Source: DASUHT01 sp038230835 (GTDB taxonomy: Bacteria; Actinomycetota; Thermoleophilia; Gaiellales; JAICJC01). From it: a DNA stretch of 64,000 nucleotides. The translations under genes were made by a program, and so were the position numbers. Location of the stretch: the NCBI GenBank assembly GCA_038230835.1, contig JBBRMM010000005.1, positions 62,001 through 126,000 of the forward strand. Direction: 5' to 3'. This document shows positions 16,451-24,267 of this stretch, piece by piece; position 1 is the first letter of the stretch, and each line of letters begins with the position of its first letter. Under the pieces are notes generated by a model. The model was not told the DNA's origin. It worked only from the letters and a program-made list of their open reading frames with translations, and searched no databases.

Positions 16451-17901
16451 GCGCGGGCCGCCGCTGCGCGCGCTGCCGCCGCATCGCCGGTGCGTGCGTG
16501 GCTGCGGCGTGCCGGCTCGGCGACGATCGCTCCCAGCACGCGACAGCTGCCGGTCTCGACGGTGGCGTACAGCCGTTCGAGCTCCCCGGCGCGGCTGCCC
16601 GGATCGGGCACCACGAGCACCAGCGCGTCGGCGTGGCGGGCCCACAGCAGTGGATCGGGCACGTCCAGCGCGGGCGGGGCATCGATCAGCAGGTAGTCGG
16701 CCTCTGATTCGAGTGCCGCGAGCAGCTCGGCGGGCTCGGAGCCCGAGAGGATGGTGGCGGCCGGCCCGTCGGGGGCTGGTCCCGCGCACAGCACACGAAG
16801 CGTCCCGTGGGGTGCGGTGCGCAGGGTGACCGTGTGCAGCAGCTCGTCGACTCGGTGCACCGAGCCGGTGAGGGCGTCGGTCAGCCCGTCGCGCGGGTCG
16901 AGCCCGAAGAGCCCGTGCACGCCGGCCCCGCCGGTGTCGGCGTCGATCAGGATCACCCGCCGGCCCGTCTCGGCCATGGCGACCGCCAGCACCGCCGCGA
17001 TCCGACTGCGGCTCTCGTGGGCATGTGCCGCCGTCACCACCAGTGCACGGGCAGAGCTGGTGATGGCGACGTTGTCGACCGCGAGCGCGAGCCGTCTGGC
17101 GGCCTCGGCTTCGGCGCCGCTCGGAGCCGCCGCCGACGAGTGCGCCGAGGCCGCCGACGGTAGCCGGCCGAGGATGCGCGCGTGCAGCAGCGTCGCAACC
17201 TGCTCGTCGTCCAGCCGGTGCTCCAGCCGATCCCTGGCGGTGGCTGCCGCCAGACCCAGCGCGAGGCCGATGACCAGACCGAGGGCCACCAGCGGCGGGG
17301 TGCTCACGTTTGCGTCGGAGGCGGTGGTGGCGGCCTGGGTCACCTGCACACCGCCGTCCGTGCCGTCCGCGTACAGCTGAAGCTTGGCGAGTTGGGCGCG
17401 CAGGGCGGTTGCCGTGACCCTGGACTGCCTGCCGGCGAGTTGCCGATCGACCGCGGCGATTGCGGTCAGGATCTCATGCCTCGACTGCGCCCGGGCGCGA
17501 GCGGCCACAGCGCGCGCGTACGCCCGAGCGAGAGCTTCGGCGGACGCGCGCGAGCTGCCGGTGGCTGTCACCGTGATCACGTTCACATCCTGGGACGCGG
17601 CGATTGAGATGTGGGCCGCGACCTGGGACGGTGTGGGGTGGCCGCCGAGCAGGGTCGACGCCAGCACCGCGACGTCCTGCTCTGACGCCAGCTTGGCCTG
17701 GGTGACCAGGAGCTGCGACTGCGTCTGGTACGGAGGCTTGACCAGCGGCCCGTAGCTGCCGGTGAGAAACCCGGTGGCCACCAGCAGATCGGCCCGCGAC
17801 CGGTAGAGCGGTGGCCGGGTCACCGCGAGACCTGTGGTAATTACGCCAGCCACCAGCGTGACGGCGATGATCAGTAGCGCATGGCGGCGAAGCATGGACA
17901 T
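16447..17901 (-). CDS. Wzz/BY-kinase-type polysaccharide co-polymerase with degenerate P-loop
   Basis: 484 aa. Membrane helix 1 (residues ~9-27), a periplasm-facing Wzz domain starting at PPLYRSRADLL, a coiled region, membrane helix 2 (PLVALGLVIGLALGLAAA, about 210-228), then a cytoplasmic CpsD/BY-kinase fold. Walker A' (RRVILIDADTGG) and Walker B (ADYLLIDAPPALD) are clear, but the expected Walker A G-x-GKS/T is replaced by AHAHESRSR, with no Gly-Lys. The C-terminus has no tyrosine cluster. ATP binding and autokinase activity are therefore doubtful; a structural role in chain-length control is likelier. Confidence 0.8.
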   Translation of the reverse strand: MSMLRRHALLIIAVTLVAGVITTGLAVTRPPLYRSRADLLVATGFLTGSYGPLVKPPYQTQSQLLVTQAKLASEQDVAVLASTLLGGHPTPSQVAAHISIAASQDVNVITVTATGSSRASAEALARAYARAVAARARAQSRHEILTAIAAVDRQLAGRQSRVTATALRAQLAKLQLYADGTDGGVQVTQAATTASDANVSTPPLVALGLVIGLALGLAAATARDRLEHRLDDEQVATLLHARILGRLPSAASAHSSAAAPSGAEAEAARRLALAVDNVAITSSARALVVTAAHAHESRSRIAAVLAVAMAETGRRVILIDADTGGAGVHGLFGLDPRDGLTDALTGSVHRVDELLHTVTLRTAPHGTLRVLCAGPAPDGPAATILSGSEPAELLAALESEADYLLIDAPPALDVPDPLLWARHADALVLVVPDPGSRAGELERLYATVETGSCRVLGAIVAEPARRSHARTGDAAAARAAAARA

Positions 17902-17913
17902 GGAAAAAGCCTA
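17902..17913 (-). promoter_or_regulatory. Possible -10 element of the Wzz-type gene
   Basis: TAGGCT on the minus strand (17913-17908), 6 nt before the ATG. It includes the TAG stop of the sulfatase-fold gene, so an internal promoter is possible. Confidence 0.35.
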
Positions 17914-19290
17914 CAGGTAGCCCAGCGATTCCAGAGCGTTGCGCACCGCCGTGTCGGCGGCCGGTGGTGGCGCTTGCGCCGCGTCCTCGGCGGTACCGAA
18001 GCGTTCTTCGAGCTCGGCGAGCAGCGCTTCCGCGGCGGCCGACGGCCACAGGTTCTCCGCCTCGCCCGGGTCGACCCGCAGGTCGTACGCCTCGTGGCGG
18101 CCGTCCGAGGCCCAGATCGCCTTCATCCCGTCGTCGCGCACCAGCGCCCGCAGCCGGCGATCGAGGTGGTCGAAGCGGCCCTCCGGCCAGCGCGTCTGCA
18201 GGCGCTGCACGGGCGGCTGCGGTCGGGCGTACTCGGCGGTCACTGACGTTCGCGGCCGCGGCCGGCGGCCGGCGGCGAGCAGCTCGAAGACGTCGCACAG
18301 CGAGACCAGGCTCGGCTCGTCGGCCGGCTCCCCTCCGGACATCCGGACGACGAGCGGCACGTGCAGCAGCGTCTGGTGGAGCGAGAACTGGTGATCCATC
18401 AGACCGTGCTCTCCCAGGTTCTCGCCGTGGTCGGCGGTGACGACCACGTTCACCGGCCGCTGGGACAGGCGATCGACGGCGGCCACCAGGCCGCCCGCCA
18501 CGTCGTCGGCGTGGCGCACGTCGGCCTCGTACAGCCGGCGTAGGGCGGCCCGGTCGGCATCGGTCAGCGTCGCCAGACCTCCGGCCAACGCCCACGGGTG
18601 CGTCGGCACCCGGCCCAGCGACCCGCCCAGCACCTGCAGATGACGGCGAGGCGGCGAGTGTGGATGGTGTGCGTCGAGCAGGTTCACGAAGCCGAACACC
18701 GGTCCGTCGCGGGCGGCGCGCGCGAACGCGGCGAGAAACCTCCGGGAGAGGCCACGGGCGCCGAACCGTCCGGCTCGCCGGCGGCGCGCGATTGCATAGT
18801 TGGGCAGCGCGGCGATCAGTGACGCCGGCCCGCCCGCGGCCACGGCGGCCAGCTTCTGGCGGGCGGTGTGACCTCCGTGAGCCAGACTCGCGGCCGCGAT
18901 GTCGGGCGCGGCGCCGACGTGCCACCCGCAGAGGAATTCGTCGAAGCCTCGGTCGAAGCCGAACGCCGGCCCGATCCAGGGGTTGGCCGACGCGCCCAGT
19001 GTCGCGTATCCGTGGTCGCGCAGGCGCTCGGCGAGTGTTGGCGCGCCGACGGCCACGAGCCCGTCGCGGGCGCCCCCGACGCCATGCTGGGACGGGGCAA
19101 GGCCGGTGAACAGCGACGCGTGCGCCGGCAGCGTCCAGCAGGACGGGCTGTGGGCGCGCCGGTAGACCACCGCGGACGCGGCCAGCCGGTCGATCCGAGG
19201 CGATGTCGGGCGTGGGCATCCGTACACCCCCAGAGCGTCCGCGCGCACGGTGTCCAGCACCACGAGCAGAACGTGCGGGAGCCGCGTCAC
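17911..19290 (-). CDS. Sulfatase-fold hydrolase or transferase with Thr at the nucleophile position
   Basis: 459 aa, alkaline phosphatase superfamily. Metal-binding VLDTVRAD near the N-terminus (Asp13), SCWTLPAHASLFTG at 50-63, and TADHGENLGEHGLMDH in the second half. Aligned with the sulfatase signature C-x-P-S/A-R-xxx-L-T-G, the catalytic Cys is Thr53 and the Arg is His57. It therefore cannot form formylglycine and may be a phosphatase or phosphoglycerol/phosphoethanolamine-type transferase, as Thr nucleophiles are used by LtaS-like enzymes. No signal peptide or membrane helices, so probably cytoplasmic. GTGA overlap with the upstream glycosyltransferase. Confidence 0.75.
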   Translation of the reverse strand: MTRLPHVLLVVLDTVRADALGVYGCPRPTSPRIDRLAASAVVYRRAHSPSCWTLPAHASLFTGLAPSQHGVGGARDGLVAVGAPTLAERLRDHGYATLGASANPWIGPAFGFDRGFDEFLCGWHVGAAPDIAAASLAHGGHTARQKLAAVAAGGPASLIAALPNYAIARRRRAGRFGARGLSRRFLAAFARAARDGPVFGFVNLLDAHHPHSPPRRHLQVLGGSLGRVPTHPWALAGGLATLTDADRAALRRLYEADVRHADDVAGGLVAAVDRLSQRPVNVVVTADHGENLGEHGLMDHQFSLHQTLLHVPLVVRMSGGEPADEPSLVSLCDVFELLAAGRRPRPRTSVTAEYARPQPPVQRLQTRWPEGRFDHLDRRLRALVRDDGMKAIWASDGRHEAYDLRVDPGEAENLWPSAAAEALLAELEERFGTAEDAAQAPPPAADTAVRNALESLGYL

Positions 19291-20408
19291 GCCGGTGTGG
19301 CGATCGCCGTTCGCAGCGGCCGGCCGAGCGTATCGTCGATCAGCATCCGCATCTCCTCGACGAACCGGTCCGAGGCGAAGCGGCGAGCCTCGGCCGCCAT
19401 CCGGGCGGCCGGCCAGTCGGCCGCCTCCAGCCGCAGCAGCGCCGAGGCCGCGGCGGCCGGTTGGCAGCGCCCGAAAAGCACGCCGGTGTGCCCGTCGCGC
19501 ACGGTCTCGGCAACCCCGCCGGCGTCGAGTGCCACCACCGGCGCACCGGCCGCCATCGCCTCCACGGCGGCGATCCCGAAGTCCTCCGACCCGGGCACGA
19601 TCAGCGCCCGGCAGGTCTGCATGAGGTCGCGCACCTGGTCATCCGGACGCCAGCCGGCGAACCGCACGGTCGGCCCGCTGCGCGCGCGCAGGCGTTCGAG
19701 CGCTGGCCCGTCCCCGACCACCACGAGCCGCCGAGAGAGCCTCGAGCAGGCGTCGATCGCGACGTCGATCCGCTTGTAGTCGAGCAGTCGTGAGACGACC
19801 AGGTAGAAGTCATCGCGAGGCAGGTCGTGGCGGAATCGCTCGACCCCCACCGGCGGGTGGACGACGTCCGCGTCGATGCCGTAGCAGCGGGCGATCCGAT
19901 CGGCCGTAGACGCCGAGTTGGCGACGTAGCGGGTGGCGGCCCGGGCCCGGTCGACGTCCTTGGCACGCAGCCGTCCGAGCAGCGGTTCGAGGACCGGGCG
20001 GACGGTCGCCAGGCGCGTCCCCTCGAAGTACTCGCCGCCCCGCCACAGCCACCGGGCCGGGGTGTGGCAGTACACGAGCACCGGCATCTGCAACCGGTGA
20101 GCCGCCAGGTGTGACCAGCCGCTGGAACTGCAGACGGCGATGTCCGCGTCGGGCAGCGGGACGGTCTCGAAGGCATGTGCGTACAGCGGCAACAGGCAGC
20201 GGAAGGTGCGCTCGCCGACCGGGAGCCGCTGCAGGCTGCTGGTGTGCACGCGGCGATCGGCGTAGCGGGACAGAAAGCGGCGGGAGGCCAGCGACGTCAC
20301 CAGCTCCGCGTGCGGGTAGGCGAGCATCAGGGCGTCCACCACCCGTTCCGCACCGCCGGCCTGGAGGAGGTAGTCATGAAGTAGCAGCGGCCGGATCGGA
20401 TGGAGCAT
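19287..20408 (-). CDS. GT4-family glycosyltransferase
   Basis: 373 aa, GT-B fold. N-terminal domain starts LLLHDYLLQAGGAERVVDAL; YCHTPARWLW and NSASTADRIARCYG are typical of the WbaZ-type mannosyltransferase group; the C-terminal nucleotide-sugar site has VSRLLDYKRIDVAI, VVVGDGPALERL and PGSEDFGIAAVEAMAAGAPV with the E-x7-E motif. Cytoplasmic, adding a sugar to a lipid-linked glycan. The donor is probably GDP-mannose by resemblance, not proven. ATG at 20408 lies 14 bp after the stop of the CDP-alcohol transferase gene. Confidence 0.88.
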   Translation of the reverse strand: MLHPIRPLLLHDYLLQAGGAERVVDALMLAYPHAELVTSLASRRFLSRYADRRVHTSSLQRLPVGERTFRCLLPLYAHAFETVPLPDADIAVCSSSGWSHLAAHRLQMPVLVYCHTPARWLWRGGEYFEGTRLATVRPVLEPLLGRLRAKDVDRARAATRYVANSASTADRIARCYGIDADVVHPPVGVERFRHDLPRDDFYLVVSRLLDYKRIDVAIDACSRLSRRLVVVGDGPALERLRARSGPTVRFAGWRPDDQVRDLMQTCRALIVPGSEDFGIAAVEAMAAGAPVVALDAGGVAETVRDGHTGVLFGRCQPAAAASALLRLEAADWPAARMAAEARRFASDRFVEEMRMLIDDTLGRPLRTAIATPA

Positions 20409-20422
20409 CGGGTGACAGGTTC

Positions 20423-21124
20423 TCACATGTCGCGGTGTGGACGATCCTCTCGCAACGCGACGCGTCCGCGGGCAAGGATGGCGACGGCGAGGTGGGCCAG
20501 GTTCATCCCGGCGGCGACCCACAGACCGACCAGCGGGGCCGCCAGCAGCGGCCCCAGCGTGAACACGGCCGCCTCGGCGTCCACCGTCGACCCCGGCATT
20601 CCGAGCCGTCCCGGGGCGGCCCGCAGCATGGCCGTCGCGGTGGGAGCGAGTGAGATCGTCGTCGACTCCTCCGCCTTGTCGCGGGGCCACGCATGGCCGG
20701 TCAGGATGACCCCCGCGTGCAGCACCGGGTAGGCGGCCAGTACCAGTGCCGCCCGGCGATCGAAATCCGGGCGCCCGGCGAGCCACCAGGCCAGGCCGCC
20801 GTAGCACGCCGCCATCCGCACCGCGTCGGCCACGCTGTCCATCCAGGCGCCGTACCGCGACGCGTCGCCTCGCAGGTGCGCGAGCTTACCGTCGATGCAG
20901 TCGAGCAGGAATGCCGCCTGGAACAGCAGCGCCGCGGCAACGGAGTGCCCGCGCACCCAGGCCACGGCCGACAGGATCGCGACCACCACCGAGGCGATCG
21001 TGACCCGGTTGGGCGTGACCGGCCGCACACGCGCAAGCAGGCGCACCAGCGGGGCGGCGATCGGGTCGATCACCACCACCGTCCACCAGGCGTCGGAACG
21101 TTTGACGGTGATCACGTGCCCCAT
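20423..21124 (-). CDS. CDP-alcohol phosphatidyltransferase family protein
   Basis: 233 aa integral membrane enzyme that would join a CDP-activated alcohol or lipid to a hydroxyl acceptor. The family signature DG-xx-AR-x8-G-xxx-D-xxx-D is readable as DGKLAHLRGDASRYGAWMDS then VAD; the usual Arg after Ala is His. About five hydrophobic segments. Start ATG at 21124 overlaps the end of the G1P dehydrogenase gene by 13 nt, a tight coupling that suggests the dehydrogenase supplies its substrate or acceptor. Which alcohol is used is unknown. Confidence 0.82.
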   Translation of the reverse strand: MGHVITVKRSDAWWTVVVIDPIAAPLVRLLARVRPVTPNRVTIASVVVAILSAVAWVRGHSVAAALLFQAAFLLDCIDGKLAHLRGDASRYGAWMDSVADAVRMAACYGGLAWWLAGRPDFDRRAALVLAAYPVLHAGVILTGHAWPRDKAEESTTISLAPTATAMLRAAPGRLGMPGSTVDAEAAVFTLGPLLAAPLVGLWVAAGMNLAHLAVAILARGRVALREDRPHRDM

Positions 21125-22125
21125 GCCTCGCGCATGATCGCCGAGATCCGTGCGGGGTCGCCGGCGATGGTGTCGGTGAGCAGGCTGCGCCGGGCCGGGC
21201 GGACCTCGGCGGCGGTATGGAGCGCGCGCCGGGCGTCGGCGTCGGCGATCCCGAGCTCCCGCGGTGCGGCGGGCGCACCGACCCGCGTCAGCAGCTCGAG
21301 CACCGGTTCGAGGCCGGCAGCGGGGAACAGCCTGACGGCGAGCGTCGACCCCACCGCCACCTGCTCGCCGTGGCTCGCGCTGCCGAGCTCGAGCCGGTCG
21401 AAGGCATGGCTGATGAGGTGCTCGGGGCCACTGCACGGACGGCTCGATCCGGCCAGGGTCATCGCCAGCCCGCTCAACACCAGACCGTTCACCAGCAGTT
21501 CGACATCCTCGATGTCGAACTGCCGGTCGGGGGAGAACATCGCCCGCCGCCCCACCGCAAGCTCGGCGGCCGAGCGTGCGAGCAGGGCGGCGTAGTCGTC
21601 GAACGGCTCGCCGTGGGTGTCGGCGGCGTACCGCCAGTCGGCGACCGCGATCAGGTTCGCCGCCAGGTCGGCCAGACCGCTGACGATGCTGTGGCGGGGG
21701 GCCGATGCGATCACGTGCAACGGCACCACCACCGCCGCCGGGGGCCGCGTGCCGCGGCTCTCGGAGCGGTCATCGAGCACCGCGACCGGCGAGCAGATCC
21801 CGTCGTGACTGGCCTGCGTGGGAATGGCCACCAGCGGTAGCCCGCGGTCGAAGGCAGAGGCCTTTGCTGCGTCCAGCGTGCGCCCGCCGCCGACGGCGAT
21901 CACCACGTCCGCCCGGGCGGCCGGGTGCGACTCCGGCAGAGCCGCTGCGACCAGCCGCCGCCCGGTCGTCCCGCCGGCGATCTGCGGCCGCCGGACGCCG
22001 AGCGTGGCCAGCGACCGCACGATGGCATCCGCGAGCTCGGCATCGGTGCGCACGAGCGCGAGCGCCGACGGCAGCTCGGCGGCTCGGGCCGGCACCCGCT
22101 CGCGGATCGCCGGCCGGTCAACCAT
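21112..22125 (-). CDS. sn-Glycerol-1-phosphate dehydrogenase, archaeal EgsA/AraM type
   Basis: 337 aa. Reduces dihydroxyacetone phosphate to sn-glycerol 1-phosphate, the stereoisomer of archaeal lipids. Family motifs: VIAVGGGRTLDAAK (nucleotide), IPTQASHDGICSP with the metal-ligand Asp, SGLADLAANLIAVADW, PCSGPEHLISHAFD with a metal-ligand His, and ASHGEQVAVG with the second His. All expected zinc ligands are present. Bacterial AraM makes G1P in Bacillus; here it sits in a polysaccharide/lipid cluster. The ATG at 22134 is an alternative start. It overlaps the glycosyltransferase gene upstream by 8 nt. Confidence 0.88.
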   Translation of the reverse strand: MVDRPAIRERVPARAAELPSALALVRTDAELADAIVRSLATLGVRRPQIAGGTTGRRLVAAALPESHPAARADVVIAVGGGRTLDAAKASAFDRGLPLVAIPTQASHDGICSPVAVLDDRSESRGTRPPAAVVVPLHVIASAPRHSIVSGLADLAANLIAVADWRYAADTHGEPFDDYAALLARSAAELAVGRRAMFSPDRQFDIEDVELLVNGLVLSGLAMTLAGSSRPCSGPEHLISHAFDRLELGSASHGEQVAVGSTLAVRLFPAAGLEPVLELLTRVGAPAAPRELGIADADARRALHTAAEVRPARRSLLTDTIAGDPARISAIMREAWGT

Positions 22126-23242
22126 CTGGACCATCCAGGCTCGCGATCCAGTCGTCGAACCGCTGGGCGTAGCCGTCGAGCGAGAACAGCCGCAGGGCCC
22201 GGGCATGGGCGGCCGCCGCCATCTGGGCCCGCAGCCCGGGATCGGACAGACGCGCGATGGCGGCGCCGGCGAAGGCCGGGTCGGCCGGCCCCGAAAGGAC
22301 GATCCCCGTACGCTGGTGCTCGACGATCTCGGCAATGCCTCCGCAGTCGCGGGCGATCACCGGCAGCGACCAGGCCTGGGCCTCGATCAGCGCCGTGGGC
22401 AGCGGATCGGGACGGTTGGGCAGGTGGATGCAGATGTCCGCCGAGCGCAGGAACGGCGTCGGATCGGCCAGCCGGCCGTGCCACGTGACTGCTCCGGCGA
22501 GGTCCTCGCGGAGCGCTCGCCCGTGCAGCTGGTCACGGTAGGCCGTGTCGCCGTGCACCGAGTCGCCGACCACCTGCAGGGTGGCCGCGACGCCGGCCGC
22601 ACGCGCTGCCGCAAGCGCCTCCAAGACGTGGTGCACCCCCTTCCAGCGGGCGAGCTGGGTGATCGCGAGCAGCGACACCTGTGAACCCGGCGACGGACGG
22701 GGTGGCTCGCCCGGCGGGACGCCGTTCGGGAACCGGCGCACCCGCCGCAGGCCGTAGCTGCGAGCCGCTGCCGCACAGGCTGCCGACACCGCCGACGTGG
22801 ACGCGGCCGCGGCGCCCGCCGCCAGCAGCAGCGGTCGCATCGCCGCCGAGAGCTCGCCGGGGATCAGCATGTCGTGCAACCGGATACCCACCCGGCGGCC
22901 CGGCAGACCGGCCAGCGCCGGCGCCAGCACGTGTGCCTTCATGCTGTTGGTGACGATCACCCGCTCGCCGCCGGAGGCTGCGGCCAGCAGGATCCGCGGT
23001 AGGCCGGCCACGGTGCGAATGCCCGCGCGCGCCGCCTCCCGCGGGGGAGCCGCCCGCACCGGCCGGCGCGGGTCGAGCACCGCGGCGACCGTCACCTGGG
23101 CCCCGGTCCCGGCGAAGCGCGCCGCGCACTCGCCGTCGCTCAGCACCAGCACCCGGTGTGCGCCGGGTCGCACGCGCAGGTAGTGCTCGAGCACCACCTC
23201 GGCTCCACCCGCGGTGGCAGCGTGGGTCACGAACAACGCCAT
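22118..23242 (-). CDS. GT4-family glycosyltransferase
   Basis: 374 aa, GT-B fold. Starts LFVTHAATAGGAEVVLEHYL; the donor domain has ITQLARWKGVHHVLEAL, VVGDSVHGDTAYRDQL, VTWHGRLADPTPFLRSADI and PTALIEAQAWSLPVIARDCGG, whose E-x7-style segment marks retaining GT4 enzymes. Cytoplasmic. The real start is the ATG at 23242, sharing TGATG with the sulfotransferase stop; the ~120 codons open upstream are a shadow of that gene. Confidence 0.86.
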   Translation of the reverse strand: MALFVTHAATAGGAEVVLEHYLRVRPGAHRVLVLSDGECAARFAGTGAQVTVAAVLDPRRPVRAAPPREAARAGIRTVAGLPRILLAAASGGERVIVTNSMKAHVLAPALAGLPGRRVGIRLHDMLIPGELSAAMRPLLLAAGAAAASTSAVSAACAAAARSYGLRRVRRFPNGVPPGEPPRPSPGSQVSLLAITQLARWKGVHHVLEALAAARAAGVAATLQVVGDSVHGDTAYRDQLHGRALREDLAGAVTWHGRLADPTPFLRSADICIHLPNRPDPLPTALIEAQAWSLPVIARDCGGIAEIVEHQRTGIVLSGPADPAFAGAAIARLSDPGLRAQMAAAAHARALRLFSLDGYAQRFDDWIASLDGPDG

Positions 23243-24231
23243 CAGGCGGCGGGAGCCCGGCGGGCCCAAGCCCGGGCCAGCGGCACGGCGTGGCGATGGG
23301 CTGTGCGGCGGGCACCCCGGCGAAGGTCGCGCCAGCCCATGAAGACTCCGGCCCGGGCACGGGCGAGCGTCTCGGTGAACGGGTCGGTGGGCAGCGCAGC
23401 AGGCTTGTACCCGCACGCCACCAGCTCCGGTCCGGCGACCGCCTCGAAGGCGGCGATCTGGCTCCCGGACAACTCCCGCCGCCACGAATGGACCGGCCTG
23501 CGGAGCGGGCCGCGGGCGCTCGCGAACTCGGGCGCCGGCGGCGTGCGAACCCGGCCGGCGTGGTCGAGCATGTCGGCGTGGAACGGCAGCCCGGCAAACC
23601 GACACAGGCGCTCGAGCTCACTCCGCGGATCGGCGATCAGATCCTCGTAGCGCACCTCGGCGTAGCGATCTCCGATACGGGTGCGGGCAGCACGGCCGCG
23701 GACGATCGCCGCCCGCCACCACGCCGCCGCGGCGGGCACCGAGCGTGCGCTCCAGCGCTGGTCGAGGTCGCGGGCCAGCGCGAGGTGCGAGCACGCCACA
23801 TCGCGACCGTCGCGAATCACGTGCAGGACGCGCATGTCCGGCCACAGCCGCTCGAGGTCGCGCAGCAGGAACACGTGATGAGGCGTCTTGTCGCCCCAGT
23901 ACAGCTTGCCCTCGGCGACCGCGTAGGCGGCAAAGAATCCTCCCAGTGCGTCGGCGAGCCCGGCCGGACGGGATGCGGCCACGCTCGCAGCGGTCGACTC
24001 CGGATCAAGCCCCCAGAGCCGAAAGTGGGCGTCGGCAGCGACGTCGGCGGCGAGCGCCGAGACGACCGCCGGCGTCCACGGCCGATCCTGGTAGCGGCGG
24101 GCAAGGTAGCCCACGAAGTGCGACTCGGGAGGGATCGAGAGCTGGGGATGCGCGGCCAGCATCGAGCGCACCAGCGTCGTCCCGGAGCGCGCGGCGCCGA
24201 CGATGAAGAGGGGTGGATGCTCGCGGGACAG
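23242..24231 (-). CDS. PAPS-dependent sulfotransferase, probable CTG start
   Basis: 329 aa from CTG at 24231. The 5'-phosphosulfate binding loop reads LFIVGAARSGTTLVRSML and the 3'-phosphate region RVLHVIRDGRDVACSHLAL; WGDKTPHHVF and YEDLIADPRSEL are further family marks. The first ATG or GTG in frame (GTG 24171) lies after the essential GAARSGTT loop, and the frame is closed by the trpS stop, so initiation must be at a CTG. TAGACT lies 7 nt before CTG 24231, matching the spacing at the other starts here. Transfers sulfate to a glycan or lipid of the cluster, by inference. Confidence 0.8.
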   Translation of the reverse strand: MSREHPPLFIVGAARSGTTLVRSMLAAHPQLSIPPESHFVGYLARRYQDRPWTPAVVSALAADVAADAHFRLWGLDPESTAASVAASRPAGLADALGGFFAAYAVAEGKLYWGDKTPHHVFLLRDLERLWPDMRVLHVIRDGRDVACSHLALARDLDQRWSARSVPAAAAWWRAAIVRGRAARTRIGDRYAEVRYEDLIADPRSELERLCRFAGLPFHADMLDHAGRVRTPPAPEFASARGPLRRPVHSWRRELSGSQIAAFEAVAGPELVACGYKPAALPTDPFTETLARARAGVFMGWRDLRRGARRTAHRHAVPLARAWARRAPAA

Positions 24232-24244
24232 AGCCGACAGTCTA
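24232..24244 (-). promoter_or_regulatory. -10 element of the sulfotransferase gene
   Basis: GTAGACT on the minus strand, hexamer 24244-24239, 7 nt before the proposed CTG start. It is the main argument for that start. Confidence 0.5.
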
Positions 24245-24267
24245 CGACGTCGCGGGCTGGTGGGTCG

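Noticed and set aside
15057..16682. Upstream extension of the cupin-TPR frame
   Set aside because: Overlaps the polymerase-like gene in another frame and shows Arg/Pro/Ala-rich shadow composition.
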